A stretch of 64,000 bases of DNA from Litchfieldia alkalitelluris (GTDB lineage Bacteria; Bacillota; Bacilli; Bacillales; Bacillaceae_L). Positions within the stretch are counted from its first letter, which is position 1; every line of letters begins with the position of its first letter. Positions 1 through 8,662 of this stretch are shown here, piece after piece. Under the pieces are notes generated by a model. The model did no database searches, had not been told where the DNA came from, and saw only the letters and a list, made by a program, of their open reading frames with translations. The position numbers were made by a program, and so were the translations under genes. The DNA lies in the NCBI RefSeq assembly GCF_002019645.1, contig NZ_KV917374.1:219148-283147 (forward strand), written 5' to 3'.

Positions 1-2399
1 CGTGACTCTGATTCATATTCTTCAATATGTATAGAAGTGTATACGTCATCTTTCACTAGTCTTTCACTCATGATAATTGCATCTTCATAGTTGTATCCAT
101 CCCATGTCATAAATCCAACAAGCACGTTACGACCTAATGCTAATTCACCTTTTTCCATTGATGGTCCATCTGCAAGGATTTCTCCTTTTACAACTTCATC
201 ACCAACTGAAACAATCGGACGTTGGTTATAACACATACCTTGGTTTGAACGGATAAACTTCATCATACGGTACTTATCTAAATCACCTTTGACTTTTTGC
301 CCGTCAACCTCTGTATAACGTCTAACCCAAATTTGCTTGGCTTCAACACGTTCTACAATCCCTGGATGTTTACATATAACAGCTGCACCAGAATCTTTCG
401 CTGATACGTGTTCCATACCTGTTCCGACAATTGGTGACTCAGGTTGCATTAGAGGAACTGCTTGACGTTGCATGTTCGCTCCCATTAGCGCACGGTTAGA
501 GTCATCATTTTCTAAGAACGGAATACAAGCTGTCGCAGCAGAAACTACCTGCTTCGGTGAAACGTCCATATAATCAACGCGATCACGGTTAACAACAGTG
601 TTTTCTCCACGGAAACGAGCAATAATATCTAAATCGATAAATGCCCCATCTTCAGCTAATCTAGCATTTGCTTGTGCAACAACATAGTTATCTTCTTCAT
701 CTGCAGTTAAGTAATCAATACGTGAAGTTACTTTACCCGTTTCAGGATCAACTCTTCTGTAAGGAGTTTCAATAAATCCGAATCGATTTACTTTCGCATA
801 TGATGATAATGAGTTAATTAATCCGATATTCGGTCCCTCTGGTGTTTCAATTGGACACATACGGCCATAGTGAGAGTAGTGAACGTCACGCACTTCAAAT
901 CCAGCACGTTCTCTCGTTAATCCACCAGGTCCTAATGCAGACAATCTACGTTTATGAGTCAATTCACCTAACGGATTCGTTTGATCCATGAACTGAGAAA
1001 GCTGTGAGCTTCCGAAAAACTCTTTCATAGATGCAATTACAGGACGAATATTAATTAGCTGTTGCGGTGTAATTGTAGCTGTGTCTTGAATTGACATTCT
1101 TTCACGAACCACACGTTCCATTCTAGATAATCCAATACGGAATTGGTTTTGAAGCAACTCACCAACAGAACGTAGACGACGATTACCTAAGTGATCAATA
1201 TCATCTGTGTCTCCTACTTGATGTAACAAGTTAAAGAAGTAACTAATAGATGATAAGATATCAGCTTGAGTAATATTCTTGATTGACTCATCTGTATAAG
1301 CATTACCGATAACATTAATGACTAACTCACCATCAGGATCACTCGGAGCAAAAATTTTGATAGATTGAACTGTAGCATCCTCATTTAATACCCCACCAGT
1401 TGGTGTAATTGATTTGAATCCGATACCCGATTCCAAATTAGGGATAATGCGGTCTAGTGTTCTTCTATCTAATAGAGTACCTTTTTCAGCAATGATTTCA
1501 CCTGTTTCACCATCAACTAGTGTTTCAGCCAGTCTTTGATTAAATAGACGATTTTTAATATGAAGCTTTTTATTTATCTTATAACGACCTACGTTTGCTA
1601 GGTCATAACGTTTTGGATCAAAGAAGCGTGATTCTAATAAGCTTTTTGCATTCTCTACTGTCGGTGGCTCACCAGGACGTAATCTTTCATAAATCTCAAG
1701 TAATGCCTTTTCAGTAGTTTCCGTATTGTCTTTATCAAGAGTATTTCTGAGATATTCATTTTCTCCAAATAAATCAAGAATTTCTTGATCAGAACCGAAA
1801 CCAAGAGCACGCAAAAGAACCGTAACAGGTAATTTACGAGTACGATCGATGCGAACATATACAACATCCTTAGCATCAGTTTCATACTCTAGCCAAGCAC
1901 CACGGTTTGGAATAACAGTTGCAGTAAAGCCACGCTTACCATTTTTATCTACTTTACCACTAAAATAAACACTTGGTGAACGAACCAATTGTGAAACAAT
2001 AACACGTTCAGCACCATTGATAACAAACGTACCTGTTTCTGTCATTAATGGGAAATCTCCCATAAATACATCTTGGTCTTTAACTTCACCTGTTTCCTTA
2101 TTAATCAAGCGCACCTTTACACGAAGTGGAGCAGAATACGTGACATCACGCTCTTTAGATTCTTCCACTGAATATTTAGGATCCCCTAAACTATAATCAA
2201 TGAATTCTAGTGATAGGTTACCAGTAAAATCTTCAATCGGAGAAATATCCTGGAACATTTCTCTTAACCCCTCATCAAGGAACCATTGATAGGAAGAGGT
2301 TTGGATTTCGATAAGATTTGGTAATTCTAAAACTTCACTAATGCGAGCATAACTTCTTCGTTGGCGGTGTCGTCCATACTGAACTAGTTGACCTGTCAA
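1..2399 (-). CDS. rpoB: RNA polymerase beta subunit (5' part, runs off window)
   Basis: Beta subunit of RNA polymerase. It forms part of the catalytic cleft and carries the rifampicin pocket. About 800 of roughly 1190 codons are present; the 3' part lies beyond position 1. The start is TTG at 2399, giving [20 protein letters not shown], preceded by a GAGGGGTGA ribosome binding site. The ATG just upstream (2404) is followed at once by a stop in its frame. The rifampicin-determining segment (about 910-1030) reads [17 protein letters not shown] followed by [14 protein letters not shown]. The usual resistance positions (Q, D, H, R, S) are wild type. The LGEL in place of the LAEL I remember from B. 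subtilis looks like natural variation. It follows ybxB, as in B. subtilis. Confidence 0.98.
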   Translation of the reverse strand, partial: MTGQLVQYGRHRQRRSYARISEVLELPNLIEIQTSSYQWFLDEGLREMFQDISPIEDFTGNLSLEFIDYSLGDPKYSVEESKERDVTYSAPLRVKVRLINKETGEVKDQDVFMGDFPLMTETGTFVINGAERVIVSQLVRSPSVYFSGKVDKNGKRGFTATVIPNRGAWLEYETDAKDVVYVRIDRTRKLPVTVLLRALGFGSDQEILDLFGENEYLRNTLDKDNTETTEKALLEIYERLRPGEPPTVENAKSLLESRFFDPKRYDLANVGRYKINKKLHIKNRLFNQRLAETLVDGETGEIIAEKGTLLDRRTLDRIIPNLESGIGFKSITPTGGVLNEDATVQSIKIFAPSDPDGELVINVIGNAYTDESIKNITQADILSSISYFFNLLHQVGDTDDIDHLGNRRLRSVGELLQNQFRIGLSRMERVVRERMSIQDTATITPQQLINIRPVIASMKEFFGSSQLSQFMDQTNPLGELTHKRRLSALGPGGLTRERAGFEVRDVHYSHYGRMCPIETPEGPNIGLINSLSSYAKVNRFGFIETPYRRVDPETGKVTSRIDYLTADEEDNYVVAQANARLAEDGAFIDLDIIARFRGENTVVNRDRVDYMDVSPKQVVSAATACIPFLENDDSNRALMGANMQRQAVPLMQPESPIVGTGMEHVSAKDSGAAVICKHPGIVERVEAKQIWVRRYTEVDGQKVKGDLDKYRMMKFIRSNQGMCYNQRPIVSVGDEVVKGEILADGPSMEKGELALGRNVLVGFMTWDGYNYEDAIIMSERLVKDDVYTSIHIEEYESES

Positions 2400-2619
2400 C
2401 TCATTCACCCCTCAAATCAAGCGTTTTTTAAATAAAGCTAGTAATTTAACATCTATAGTAGATTTGCTATAGACAAAAAGAAAAAGGGTTTCATACAAGA
2501 AAACCACATTTTTCATCTAACGTACTATTGATTTTATCAGTATTTCCATGCTTACTAATTATATACATATAAGTTTAAAATTAGTTACACATGAAAAAAA
2601 TACATATTGGCATTTTTTA

Positions 2620-2648
2620 ATGTTATCACAGGTAAAAATAACCGTCAA
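2620..2648 (-). promoter_or_regulatory. possible sigma-A promoter for rpoB
   Basis: Minus strand TTGACG (2648-2643), 17-nt spacer, TAACAT (2625-2620). The -35 overlaps the 3' end of ybxB. The -10 matches four of six consensus bases. The 220-nt leader down to the rpoB start is AT-rich, with no hairpin followed by a T-run that I can recognise. Confidence 0.4.
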
Positions 2649-3247
2649 CCTTTTTTTGATTTTATGATATAATATCCTTTCTTTTTTAAAACCACCTCTA
2701 CACTAGAGTATATGGACTCTAATTTTTCTAACGCAGATGGAGCACCTTGCTTTTTTTGAATGACAACCCATAACTCACCACCAACCTTAAGGTGTTTATG
2801 GCTATTAGATAATATGTCATGAACAACGTGCTTTCCAGCTCGTATGGGCGGATTAGTGAGAATTGCAGCAAAATCTTCTGTCACAACATTCTCAAATAAA
2901 TTACTTTGATATATCGCAACATTCTTAATCCCATTTACATCAGCATTTTGTTTCGATAAAGAAATCGCTCTTTCATTTACATCTATCATTTCTACTTTTC
3001 GATCATTGAATTCCTTGGCTAGAGACAAACCAATCGGGCCATAACCACAACCAACATCCAAAATTGAACCATCCACACTAGGTAGTTGAAAGGATTCTAT
3101 TAATAATCTGGAACCAAAATCAACCTCTTTTTTCGAAAATACTCCACTGTCACTAGTAAATTGAAACTGATGACCTCTTAGTTCGAAGGATAAACGCATC
3201 GGTTTACTATCGACAGTAGGTTTATTCGAATAATAATGGTCACTCAC
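2645..3247 (-). CDS. ybxB: class I SAM-dependent methyltransferase, RsmC-like (YbxB)
   Basis: Predicted methyltransferase of the RsmC/RlmG type, 200 aa. Motif I (SAM binding) is LDVGCGYG at about residues 63-70. The catalytic motif is NPP at about 132-134, typical of enzymes methylating an exocyclic amino group of a base. These features and its place between rplL and rpoB match B. subtilis YbxB. The substrate is unknown to me; rRNA guanine is a guess from the RsmC fold. The protein has only the C-terminal catalytic half of E. coli RsmC. The start is GTG at 3247 behind GGAGGTAGAAAAT. Confidence 0.9.
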   Translation of the reverse strand: MSDHYYSNKPTVDSKPMRLSFELRGHQFQFTSDSGVFSKKEVDFGSRLLIESFQLPSVDGSILDVGCGYGPIGLSLAKEFNDRKVEMIDVNERAISLSKQNADVNGIKNVAIYQSNLFENVVTEDFAAILTNPPIRAGKHVVHDILSNSHKHLKVGGELWVVIQKKQGAPSALEKLESIYSSVEVVLKKKGYYIIKSKKG

Positions 3248-3458
3248 ATTTTCTACCTCCTTTTATAAAAAGAGATTATACCAAACGGTTTTTCTATACT
3301 GAAACTAATTGAAATAAACCATATGTAGTGTTTGTAATTCTATTATTTTTACTCACTTACAGGAAGTTTTTTGCTACTTTTGAAAAACAAGTTCTTTATT
3401 GATTTATAAGTTAATTGTAACCATATAAGTAATGATATGGCACCATTAACTTTACTTA

Positions 3459-3473
3459 GTTTTCAAAGAGCAT
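3459..3473 (-). promoter_or_regulatory. boxA-like sequence outside an rRNA operon
   Basis: The minus strand reads TGCTCTTTGAAAACT. It shares TCTTTGAAAACT with the rRNA leader boxA of this window (38272-38289 and 32201-32216). It lies between the rplL terminator and ybxB. Whether it binds Nus factors is unknown; chance cannot be excluded. The rest of the 3248-3554 spacer is AT-rich and holds no other feature I can support. Confidence 0.4.
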
Positions 3474-3512
3474 ATGATCTTTTATGAGGTAATCTATTTG
3501 AAGAATAAGGTG

Positions 3513-3543
3513 AAAAAAAGCTCGCATATATCGCGAGCTTTTC
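3513..3543 (-). terminator. intrinsic terminator after rplL
   Basis: Stem AAGCTCGC / GCGAGCTT with loop GATATAT region, followed on the minus strand by a run of T. It begins 12 nt after the rplL stop codon and separates rplJL from ybxB-rpoB. Some read-through to rpoB is expected, as in other Firmicutes. Confidence 0.85.
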
Positions 3544-3554
3544 ACAAACTTAAA

Positions 3555-3917
3555 TTACTTAACTTCTACGCCAGCTCCAACTTCTTCAAGCTTAGCTTTG
3601 ATTTCTTCAGCTTCTTCTTTAGCAATGCCTTCTTTAAGTGCCTTTGGAGCATTGTCAACAAGTTCTTTAGCTTCTTTTAAGCCAAGACCAGTGATTTCAC
3701 GTACAACTTTGATAACTTTGATCTTTTGAGCACCAGCAGATGCAAGTACTACGTCAAATTCAGTTTGCTCAGCAGCAGCTTCACCAGCAGCAGCACCAGC
3801 TACAGCTACAGGAGCAGCAGCAGTTACACCAAATTCTTCTTCGATTGCTTTTACTAAGTCATTTAATTCTAAAACAGTCATATTTTTAACTGCTTCAATG
3901 ATTTGTTCTTGAGTCAT
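3555..3917 (-). CDS. rplL: 50S ribosomal protein L7/L12
   Basis: Stalk protein of the large ribosomal subunit, 120 aa. Dimers bind L10 and recruit translation GTPases. The N-terminal dimerisation region (about 1-32), the Ala/Gly-rich hinge (about 33-50) and the C-terminal domain with [20 protein letters not shown] are all visible. The start is ATG at 3917 after AAGGAGGAAAAATACA. It is cotranscribed with rplJ 63 nt upstream and is followed by a strong terminator. Confidence 0.98.
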   Translation of the reverse strand: MTQEQIIEAVKNMTVLELNDLVKAIEEEFGVTAAAPVAVAGAAAGEAAAEQTEFDVVLASAGAQKIKVIKVVREITGLGLKEAKELVDNAPKALKEGIAKEEAEEIKAKLEEVGAGVEVK

Positions 3918-3980
3918 TGTATTTTTCCTCCTTGGAATATTTATAATATAGTTTCGAATTTTAAAAGATTGAATTGAATA

Positions 3981-4481
3981 TTAAGCGCCTTGTTCTTCTT
4001 TTTGGTCCGCCACAGCTTTTGTAGCAAGAGCAAAGTTACGAATTGGAGCTTGAAGTACGCTAAGTAACATTGAAAGTAAACCTTCACGTGATGGAAGATC
4101 AGCAAGAGCTTTCACTTCTTCAACTGTTGCGATATTACCTTCGATGACACCAGCTTTAATTTCTAATGCTTCATGCTTTTTAGCAAAGTCATTAAGAATT
4201 TTAGCAGGAGCTACTACATCATCATTACTGAATGCAATTGCATTCGGACCAGTCAATGCTACATTAAGGCCTGCTAATTCAGCAGCTTCAGCCGCACGAC
4301 GTGTCATTGTGTTTTTGTATACTTTAAAATCAATACCAGCTTCACGAAGTTGTTTACGTAGTTCAGTCACTTCACCAACTGTTAACCCACGATAGTCAAC
4401 AACAATTGTTGATTTACTTTCACGAAGTTTCGTTTCGATTTCGGATACGATTTGTTTCTTTTGTTCTACCGCACTGCTCAT
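3981..4481 (-). CDS. rplJ: 50S ribosomal protein L10
   Basis: L10, 166 aa, anchors the L7/L12 dimers to 23S rRNA. The N-terminal rRNA-binding part ([20 protein letters not shown]) and the C-terminal L12-binding helix ending KEEQGA are both present. The length equals the B. subtilis protein. The start is ATG at 4481 behind AGGAGGTG. It is expressed with rplL from its own promoter and structured leader, where the L10-L12 complex is known to feed back. Confidence 0.98.
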   Translation of the reverse strand: MSSAVEQKKQIVSEIETKLRESKSTIVVDYRGLTVGEVTELRKQLREAGIDFKVYKNTMTRRAAEAAELAGLNVALTGPNAIAFSNDDVVAPAKILNDFAKKHEALEIKAGVIEGNIATVEEVKALADLPSREGLLSMLLSVLQAPIRNFALATKAVADQKEEQGA

Positions 4482-4538
4482 TCTTACACCTCCTATAGTT
4501 TTATAAACACTTAAAATACCGATTCGGTGTAAAAGTAT

Positions 4539-4665
4539 AAAAAACCTCTACGCCTTGCAGACGTAGAGGTGGTATATAGTAATTTAATCGCATATAATAT
4601 GCTATCACTACACCTCGGCAGGCTATTAAGCTCATTTGACATAAGCACCTACTGTCTACGGTAAA
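4539..4665 (-). ncRNA. L10 ribosomal protein leader with intrinsic attenuator
   Basis: This untranslated leader lies between the rplJ promoter and rplJ. It contains the conserved L10-leader segment (around 4600-4655, including GCCTGCCGAGGTGT). A hairpin CCTCTACGTC/GGCGTAGAGG plus T-run follows at 4569-4539. In Bacillus the L10(L12)4 complex binds this leader and favours termination. The motif and layout are seen directly; the mechanism is from the known Firmicute L10 leader family. Confidence 0.85.
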
Positions 4666-4694
4666 AAAGTATTATTTTTTTAACAACAAAATCT

Positions 4695-4723
4695 ATTATA
4701 TTTAAAACTTAATTAAAAGTCAA
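4695..4723 (-). promoter_or_regulatory. sigma-A promoter for rplJ-rplL
   Basis: Minus strand TTGACT (4723-4718), 17-nt spacer, TATAAT (4700-4695). The -35 sits just after the rplA stop codon (4730). Confidence 0.8.
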
Positions 4724-4729
4724 CTTCCA

Positions 4730-5431
4730 TTATTTAACTGCTACGAAAGTAGAAGCATCAACTTTTACTCCAGGACCCATTGTAGAAGAAACAGCGACGT
4801 TCTTCATGTAAGTTCCTTTTGCAGCTGCTGGTTTAACCTTTAACATAGTTTCATAAATAGTTGTGAAGTTCTCAATTAATTTTTGATCATCAAATGAGAT
4901 TTTTCCGATTGGAACATGGATGTTAGAAGATTTATCAACGCGGTATTCAACCTTACCAGCTTTGATTTCTTTAACAGCTTTATCTACATCAAAAGTAACT
5001 GTTCCAGTTTTAGGGTTTGGCATTAAACCTTTTGGTCCTAACACACGACCAAGTTTACCAACTTCACCCATCATGTCAGGTGTAGCTACGATTACATCAA
5101 AGTCAAACCAACCTTGAGTGATTTTTGCGATATAGTCAGTATCACCAACATAGTCAGCTCCAGCAGCTTCTGCTTCTTTCGCTTTCTCACCTTTAGCAAA
5201 TACTAAAACCTTTTGAGTTTTACCTGTACCATTTGGAAGTACAACTGCTCCACGGATTTGTTGGTCAGCTTTCTTAGGGTCAACTCCTAAACGGAATGCA
5301 ACTTCAACAGTAGCATCAAATTTAGCAGTGCTTGTTTTCTTTACTAATTCAATTGCTTCAGCAACTGAATAAACACTTGTACGATCTACTAATTTAGCAG
5401 CTTCAACGTACTTTTTACCTCTTTTAGCCAT
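4730..5431 (-). CDS. rplA: 50S ribosomal protein L1
   Basis: L1, 233 aa, builds the mobile L1 stalk that guides deacylated tRNA out of the E site. The signature [15 protein letters not shown] is present around residues 130-145. The length matches the family (about 230). The start is ATG at 5431 behind GAGGAGG. It is cotranscribed with rplK upstream; the spacer may hold an L1-responsive structure (see 5440-5530). Confidence 0.98.
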   Translation of the reverse strand: MAKRGKKYVEAAKLVDRTSVYSVAEAIELVKKTSTAKFDATVEVAFRLGVDPKKADQQIRGAVVLPNGTGKTQKVLVFAKGEKAKEAEAAGADYVGDTDYIAKITQGWFDFDVIVATPDMMGEVGKLGRVLGPKGLMPNPKTGTVTFDVDKAVKEIKAGKVEYRVDKSSNIHVPIGKISFDDQKLIENFTTIYETMLKVKPAAAKGTYMKNVAVSSTMGPGVKVDASTFVAVK

Positions 5432-5439
5432 GATATTTC

Positions 5440-5530
5440 CTCCTCGATTGTGGTTTTAACGGATTTACCTCCCACGAATAAAGGTTGCGAACAGGTTATT
5501 CCCCTAGTAACGCAACCCCCAAAAAACATG
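5440..5530 (-). promoter_or_regulatory. structured rplK-rplA spacer, possible L1 autoregulatory site
   Basis: On the minus strand the 117-nt spacer contains GGTTGCG pairing with CGCAACC around a loop of about 22 nt. This is followed by GTGGGAGGTAAATCCG just before the rplA ribosome binding site. L1 is known to repress its own operon in many bacteria by binding an mRNA mimic of its rRNA site. The structure is read from sequence; its function here is inference. Confidence 0.4.
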
Positions 5531-5548
5531 TGACAAAAACATTAGGAA

Positions 5549-5974
5549 TTAGTCTTCGATAACAATTCCCATGCTGCGTGCTGTTCCTTCAACCATACGC
5601 ATTGCAGATTCAACACTTGCCGCATTTAAGTCAGGCATTTTTGTTTCTGCGATTTCGCGTACTTTGTCACGCTTAACTGTCGCTACTTTATTACGGTTTG
5701 GTTCACCAGAACCCGACTCGATACCAGCTGCTTTCTTTAAAAGAACTGCAGCAGGAGGAGTTTTCGTAATAAATGTAAATGAACGGTCCTCAAATACCGT
5801 GATTTCAACAGGGATGATCAATCCAGCTTGCTCAGCTGTACGTGCGTTAAATTCTTTACAGAATCCCATGATGTTAACACCTGCTTGACCTAGTGCTGGT
5901 CCAACTGGCGGCGCTGGGTTAGCTTTTCCAGCAGGGATTTGTAATTTAACCATTTTAATTACTTTTTTAGCCAC
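5549..5974 (-). CDS. rplK: 50S ribosomal protein L11
   Basis: L11, 141 aa, binds the GTPase-associated region of 23S rRNA and is needed for the RelA-type stringent response. The family signature ([20 protein letters not shown], then [15 protein letters not shown]) is clear. I place the start at GTG 5974 behind AAGGAGGTG. This gives exactly the family length; a longer reading to 6031 adds 19 residues with no family match. The promoter lies at 6104-6132. Confidence 0.98.
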   Translation of the reverse strand: MAKKVIKMVKLQIPAGKANPAPPVGPALGQAGVNIMGFCKEFNARTAEQAGLIIPVEITVFEDRSFTFITKTPPAAVLLKKAAGIESGSGEPNRNKVATVKRDKVREIAETKMPDLNAASVESAMRMVEGTARSMGIVIED

Positions 5975-6103
5975 GGTACACACCTCCTTAAAGTCCGTGA
6001 TGTGGTAATAGGGGTTTTCCCTCCCACTCATCTCTTTATATAAAGATAATTTTATTATCCTTACATGTCTTGGTCATGTCTTTTAGACATACTGACCTTT
6101 GAA

Positions 6104-6132
6104 ATTTTACCACTTCACGAAATAGATTTCAA
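6104..6132 (-). promoter_or_regulatory. sigma-A promoter for rplK-rplA
   Basis: Minus strand TTGAAA (6132-6127), 17-nt spacer, TAAAAT (6109-6104). The leader of about 120 nt carries a small hairpin (ATGTCTAAAAGACAT). It separates rplK from nusG, which lies beyond two intergenic repeat elements. Confidence 0.65.
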
Positions 6133-6174
6133 GTTTTTTTGTAATTTTTATTTTGAATCACTTTTTCTAGGGCT

Positions 6175-6325
6175 TGTCTACCCCGAAAAAAGAAATGCGG
6201 AAGGCGCTCGTTCATCGGCGACAGGCATAAGACGAGCCGGCTAGAAGGTTGCTTTTTAACCTTCTAGGGTGGATTGACTTATGACCTGAGAGCCGATAGC
6301 GCCTGAAGCTAGACACTAAGCTAAG
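6175..6325. repeat. palindromic intergenic repeat element (type 2)
   Basis: A long imperfect palindrome. The outer arms GGCGCTCGTTCATCGGC and GCCGATAGCGCC pair. The middle arms CATAAG/CTTATG pair. The inner stem CTAGAAGGTT/AACCTTCTAG closes a GCTTTTT loop. It ends with TGAAGCTAGACA. I remember near-identical elements in other Bacillus intergenic regions, but cannot search. It may act as a structured RNA or as a non-autonomous mobile palindrome. A possible decayed relative is at 7195-7345. Confidence 0.7.
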
Positions 6326-6333
6326 TATAATTT

Positions 6334-6560
6334 TTCATACTCCATGGTGCTAATTTTAGTTAGCATGGATGTCCTGAAAATAACTGGGAGTAGCAAGTTC
6401 CATGCGCTGCGATCCACTCGCGGGATACCGCGGGGTGATCCGTGAGCCTCCTCGTCGCCTCGGGGCTCCTGCGGGGTCTCACGAGACCACTAGATCCCGC
6501 AGGAGTCAAGTGGCTCTCCGCACATTTCACAATTAGTAAGTACACTTTCATTTACCATGG
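6334..6560 (+). repeat. dispersed GC-rich intergenic repeat, copy A
   Basis: Core 6398-6526 runs from TTCCATGCGCTGCGATCC to TGGCTCTCCGCAC. It shares the blocks GAGCCTCCTCGTCGCC, GGCTCCTGCGGGGTCTC and CCCGCAGGAGTCAAGTGG with copies B-E. The flanks (CTCCATGGTGC..., GTCCTGAAAATAAC) are also shared. A 63-aa reading frame inside it is not a gene. It lies between nusG and rplK. Confidence 0.8.
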
Positions 6561-6606
6561 TACGATAAAACTAGCACGGGAATCGAATTTGGAAAATTTT
6601 GTGTAA

Positions 6607-7140
6607 TTAGAGTTTTTCAATTTGAGCAAAGTCTAATTCAACAGGTGTTTCACGGCCAAACATATTTACATGAACCTTGACCTTATGCTTATCAAGATCA
6701 ATATCTTCAATAGTTCCTGTAAAGTTTGCAAAAGGACCTTCGTTCACTCGAACCGTTTCTTTTAATTCAAAGTCTACTTCAACTTGCTTTTCGTCTACAC
6801 CCATTCTCTTTAGCAATGTAGTAACCTCTTCTGGCAAAAGTGGGGTAGGCTTTGAACCAGAACCAGAAGATCCAACAAATCCTGTTACTCCTGGGGTATT
6901 ACGAACTACATACCATGAATCATCTGTCATGATGATCTCAACTAAGACGTAGCCAGGGAATACTTTTTTCTTAACAACTTTTTTCTTGCCATTTTTAATC
7001 TCTGTCTCTTCTTCTTCTGGTACAACCACTCGGAAGATCTTATCTTGCATAGCCATTGATTCTACACGCTTTTCAAGATTTGCCTTAACTTTATTTTCAT
7101 AGCCCGAATACGTATGTACAACATACCAATTTTTTTCCAT
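6607..7140 (-). CDS. nusG: transcription elongation and termination factor NusG
   Basis: NusG, 177 aa, binds RNA polymerase across the cleft. In Bacillus it promotes pausing as well as Rho action. The N-terminal NGN domain begins MEKNWYVVHTYSGYENKVK and contains VFPGYVLVEI. The C-terminal KOW motif is near residues 125-160 (VRVNEGPFANFTGTIEDID). The length matches B. subtilis NusG (177). It is separated from secE by 314 nt holding a terminator-like hairpin, so some uncoupling of the two is likely. Confidence 0.98.
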   Translation of the reverse strand: MEKNWYVVHTYSGYENKVKANLEKRVESMAMQDKIFRVVVPEEEETEIKNGKKKVVKKKVFPGYVLVEIIMTDDSWYVVRNTPGVTGFVGSSGSGSKPTPLLPEEVTTLLKRMGVDEKQVEVDFELKETVRVNEGPFANFTGTIEDIDLDKHKVKVHVNMFGRETPVELDFAQIEKL

Positions 7141-7194
7141 TCATTAGGACACTAAGGTCCTTCCCTCCCCTAATTTAAATATCAGGTTTTGTAA

Positions 7195-7345
7195 TAGAAA
7201 CGTGCAAGCACCCATGATGCGATATCTGAACTTGATCTACTCCTCCGGATCATGAGGGTCCGGAAATCTAGGATAGTAATTCATTTATAAGACTTATTAT
7301 GTAGATGGTAGTGAAGCCCATAATCGCTAGGCACTGAAATTAGAC
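7195..7345. repeat. possible degenerate copy of the type 2 palindromic element
   Basis: The right end (ATCGCTAGGCACTGAAATTAGACACC) resembles the right end of the 6175-6325 element (CGATAGCGCCTGAAGCTAGACAC). A palindrome-like core, ATCATGAGGGTCCGGA with flanking GATC repeats, lies to its left. The match is partial, so this is an inference. Confidence 0.35.
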
Positions 7346-7385
7346 ACCATATCTATTATACATTTCATACTTTTTGCTTGAATTA

Positions 7386-7412
7386 AAAAAAACCCGTAAG
7401 TTGGGTTTTTTT
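7386..7412 (-). terminator. terminator-like hairpin between secE and nusG
   Basis: Short stem AACCC/GGGTT with A-runs on one side and T-runs on the other, so it can work on either strand. It sits 43 nt after the secE stop codon. The secE-nusG intergenic region (7141-7454) otherwise holds only the possible decayed repeat. Confidence 0.6.
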
Positions 7413-7454
7413 GTTTCCTTATTTAACAATCATTATACCATGAATGAATATGAC

Positions 7455-7637
7455 TTATTCAAGTACTAAACGAATAATTTCAGAAATACCCGTATCAATT
7501 AATGCGAAAAACACAGTAACAAACGTAATTGTAGATAGTACAACAATTGTATAACGAGTTAATTCTTTTCTTTTCGGCCAGCTGACTTTTTTCATTTCAC
7601 GGGCAACACTTCGGAAAAACTTTACTAGACGCTGCAT
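7455..7637 (-). CDS. secE: preprotein translocase subunit SecE
   Basis: SecE, 60 aa, is the small single-span subunit of the SecYEG channel. It contains the cytosolic amphipathic stretch FRSVAREMKKVSWPKRKEL and one membrane helix (about 29-52). This is the short form typical of Gram-positive bacteria. The start is ATG at 7637 behind GGAGG. It follows rpmGB by 28 nt in the same transcript. Confidence 0.96.
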   Translation of the reverse strand: MQRLVKFFRSVAREMKKVSWPKRKELTRYTIVVLSTITFVTVFFALIDTGISEIIRLVLE

Positions 7638-7665
7638 TATTTACCTCCAACAATTTTAGCAAATT

Positions 7666-7815
7666 CTATTTAGTCTCACGGTGTACAGTATGGTTATTAC
7701 ATGTTTTGCAAAACTTTTTTATTTCAAGGCGCTCATTGGCACTTTCAGTGTTTTTCATTGTCGTATAGTTTCGACTACCGCAATCAACACAAGCTAATAC
7801 AATCTTCTTTCGCAT
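7666..7815 (-). CDS. rpmGB: 50S ribosomal protein L33 (zinc-type, C+)
   Basis: A 49-aa protein, too short for many gene finders: [20 protein letters not shown]... and ...[17 protein letters not shown]. Two CxxC pairs (Cys9/12 and Cys36/39) mark the zinc-binding form of L33. Such paralogues are typically replaced by Cys-less copies during zinc shortage. It directly precedes secE, as in B. subtilis. The start is ATG at 7815 behind AGAAGGTG. Confidence 0.93.
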   Translation of the reverse strand: MRKKIVLACVDCGSRNYTTMKNTESANERLEIKKFCKTCNNHTVHRETK

Positions 7816-7865
7816 AAAGCACCTTCTTAATTACTGAAAATAATAAATGTATAAATTCTTTAAAA

Positions 7866-7894
7866 ATGTAACATAAGCTTGTTCTTAATGTCAA
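7866..7894 (-). promoter_or_regulatory. probable sigma-A promoter for rpmGB-secE
   Basis: Minus strand TTGACA (7894-7889), 17-nt spacer, TTACAT (7871-7866). The -35 is perfect and the -10 is weak. Confidence 0.55.
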
Positions 7895-7943
7895 TACTCG
7901 CAGAAAACGCTTTAACAGCTATATTTTAACATCAAAACTCTAA

Positions 7944-8594
7944 TTATAAGCTAATTTCTCTAATCTCCAGGTAGCGTTCAAGCTTTCGTTTTACTCGCTG
8001 CAATGCATTATCAATGGATTTGACATGCCTATTTAAATCCTCAGATATCTCCTGATATGATCGTCCATCGAGATAAAGTGCCAGAACTTTCCTCTCTAAG
8101 TCACTTAAAAGCTCTGCCATTTTAACTTCAATATCGTCAAACTTTTCTTGGTTAATAAATAGTTCTTCCGGATCCAATATTTTTGCTCCAGAAATCACAT
8201 CCATCAAGGTTCGATCTGATTCCTCATCATAGATTGGTTTATCTAGAGAAACATAAGAATTTAGCGGAATATGCTTTTGTCTTGTAGCTGTTTTAATCGC
8301 AGTTATAATTTGTCTAGTAATGCAGAGTTCTGCAAATGCCTTAAATGAGGTAAGCTTGTCCTCTTTAAAGTCACGAATCGCTTTATAAAGTCCAATCATA
8401 CCCTCTTGAACAATATCCTCTCGGTCTGCTCCTATAAGAAAATAAGAACGAGCTTTTGCACGAACGAAATTTTTATACTTGTTAATAAGGTAATCGAGCG
8501 CATCACTTTCACCAGAATGAACTAGTTCTACAACTTCTTCATCTTCTAATCGTTCATACACTGTGTTGACTTTTCCATTGAAGTTTGAAATCAC
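7944..8594 (-). CDS. sigH: RNA polymerase sigma-H factor
   Basis: Sigma-H, 216 aa, directs transition-phase and early sporulation transcription (spo0A, kinA and similar genes). Region 2 is clear (YFLIGADREDIVQEGMIGLY) and region 4 ends in YQEISEDLNRHVKSIDNAL. The start is GTG at 8594 behind CGGAGGG. The longer frame to 8627 would begin a few bases after the -10 box, so it is excluded. It has its own sigma-A promoter downstream of rae1. Confidence 0.97.
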   Translation of the reverse strand: MISNFNGKVNTVYERLEDEEVVELVHSGESDALDYLINKYKNFVRAKARSYFLIGADREDIVQEGMIGLYKAIRDFKEDKLTSFKAFAELCITRQIITAIKTATRQKHIPLNSYVSLDKPIYDEESDRTLMDVISGAKILDPEELFINQEKFDDIEVKMAELLSDLERKVLALYLDGRSYQEISEDLNRHVKSIDNALQRVKRKLERYLEIREISL

Positions 8595-8628
8595 GTCGAT
8601 CCCTCCGACCGGACTTATAGATAGCAAT

Positions 8629-8658
8629 ATTATACAGGAAATTTTTTCAACACGTCAA
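8629..8658 (-). promoter_or_regulatory. sigma-A promoter for sigH
   Basis: Minus strand TTGACG (8658-8653), 18-nt spacer, TATAAT (8634-8629), squeezed between the rae1 stop (8663) and sigH. In B. subtilis this promoter is repressed by AbrB. AbrB sites cannot be read reliably from sequence alone. Confidence 0.75.
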
Positions 8659-8662
8659 CAGG

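Noticed and set aside
910..1030. Rifampicin-resistance mutation in rpoB.
   Set aside because: All commonly altered residues in the visible cluster are wild type; the single Gly/Ala variation is not a known resistance site.
5975..6031. 19-residue N-terminal extension of L11.
   Set aside because: GTG at 5974 has a strong ribosome binding site and yields the family length; the extension has no homology.
6360..6551. 63-codon frame on the minus strand.
   Set aside because: It lies inside dispersed repeat copy A and has no ribosome binding site or family match. The same holds for 16158-16367 in copy C, 14591-14842 in copy B and 38579-38782 in copy D.
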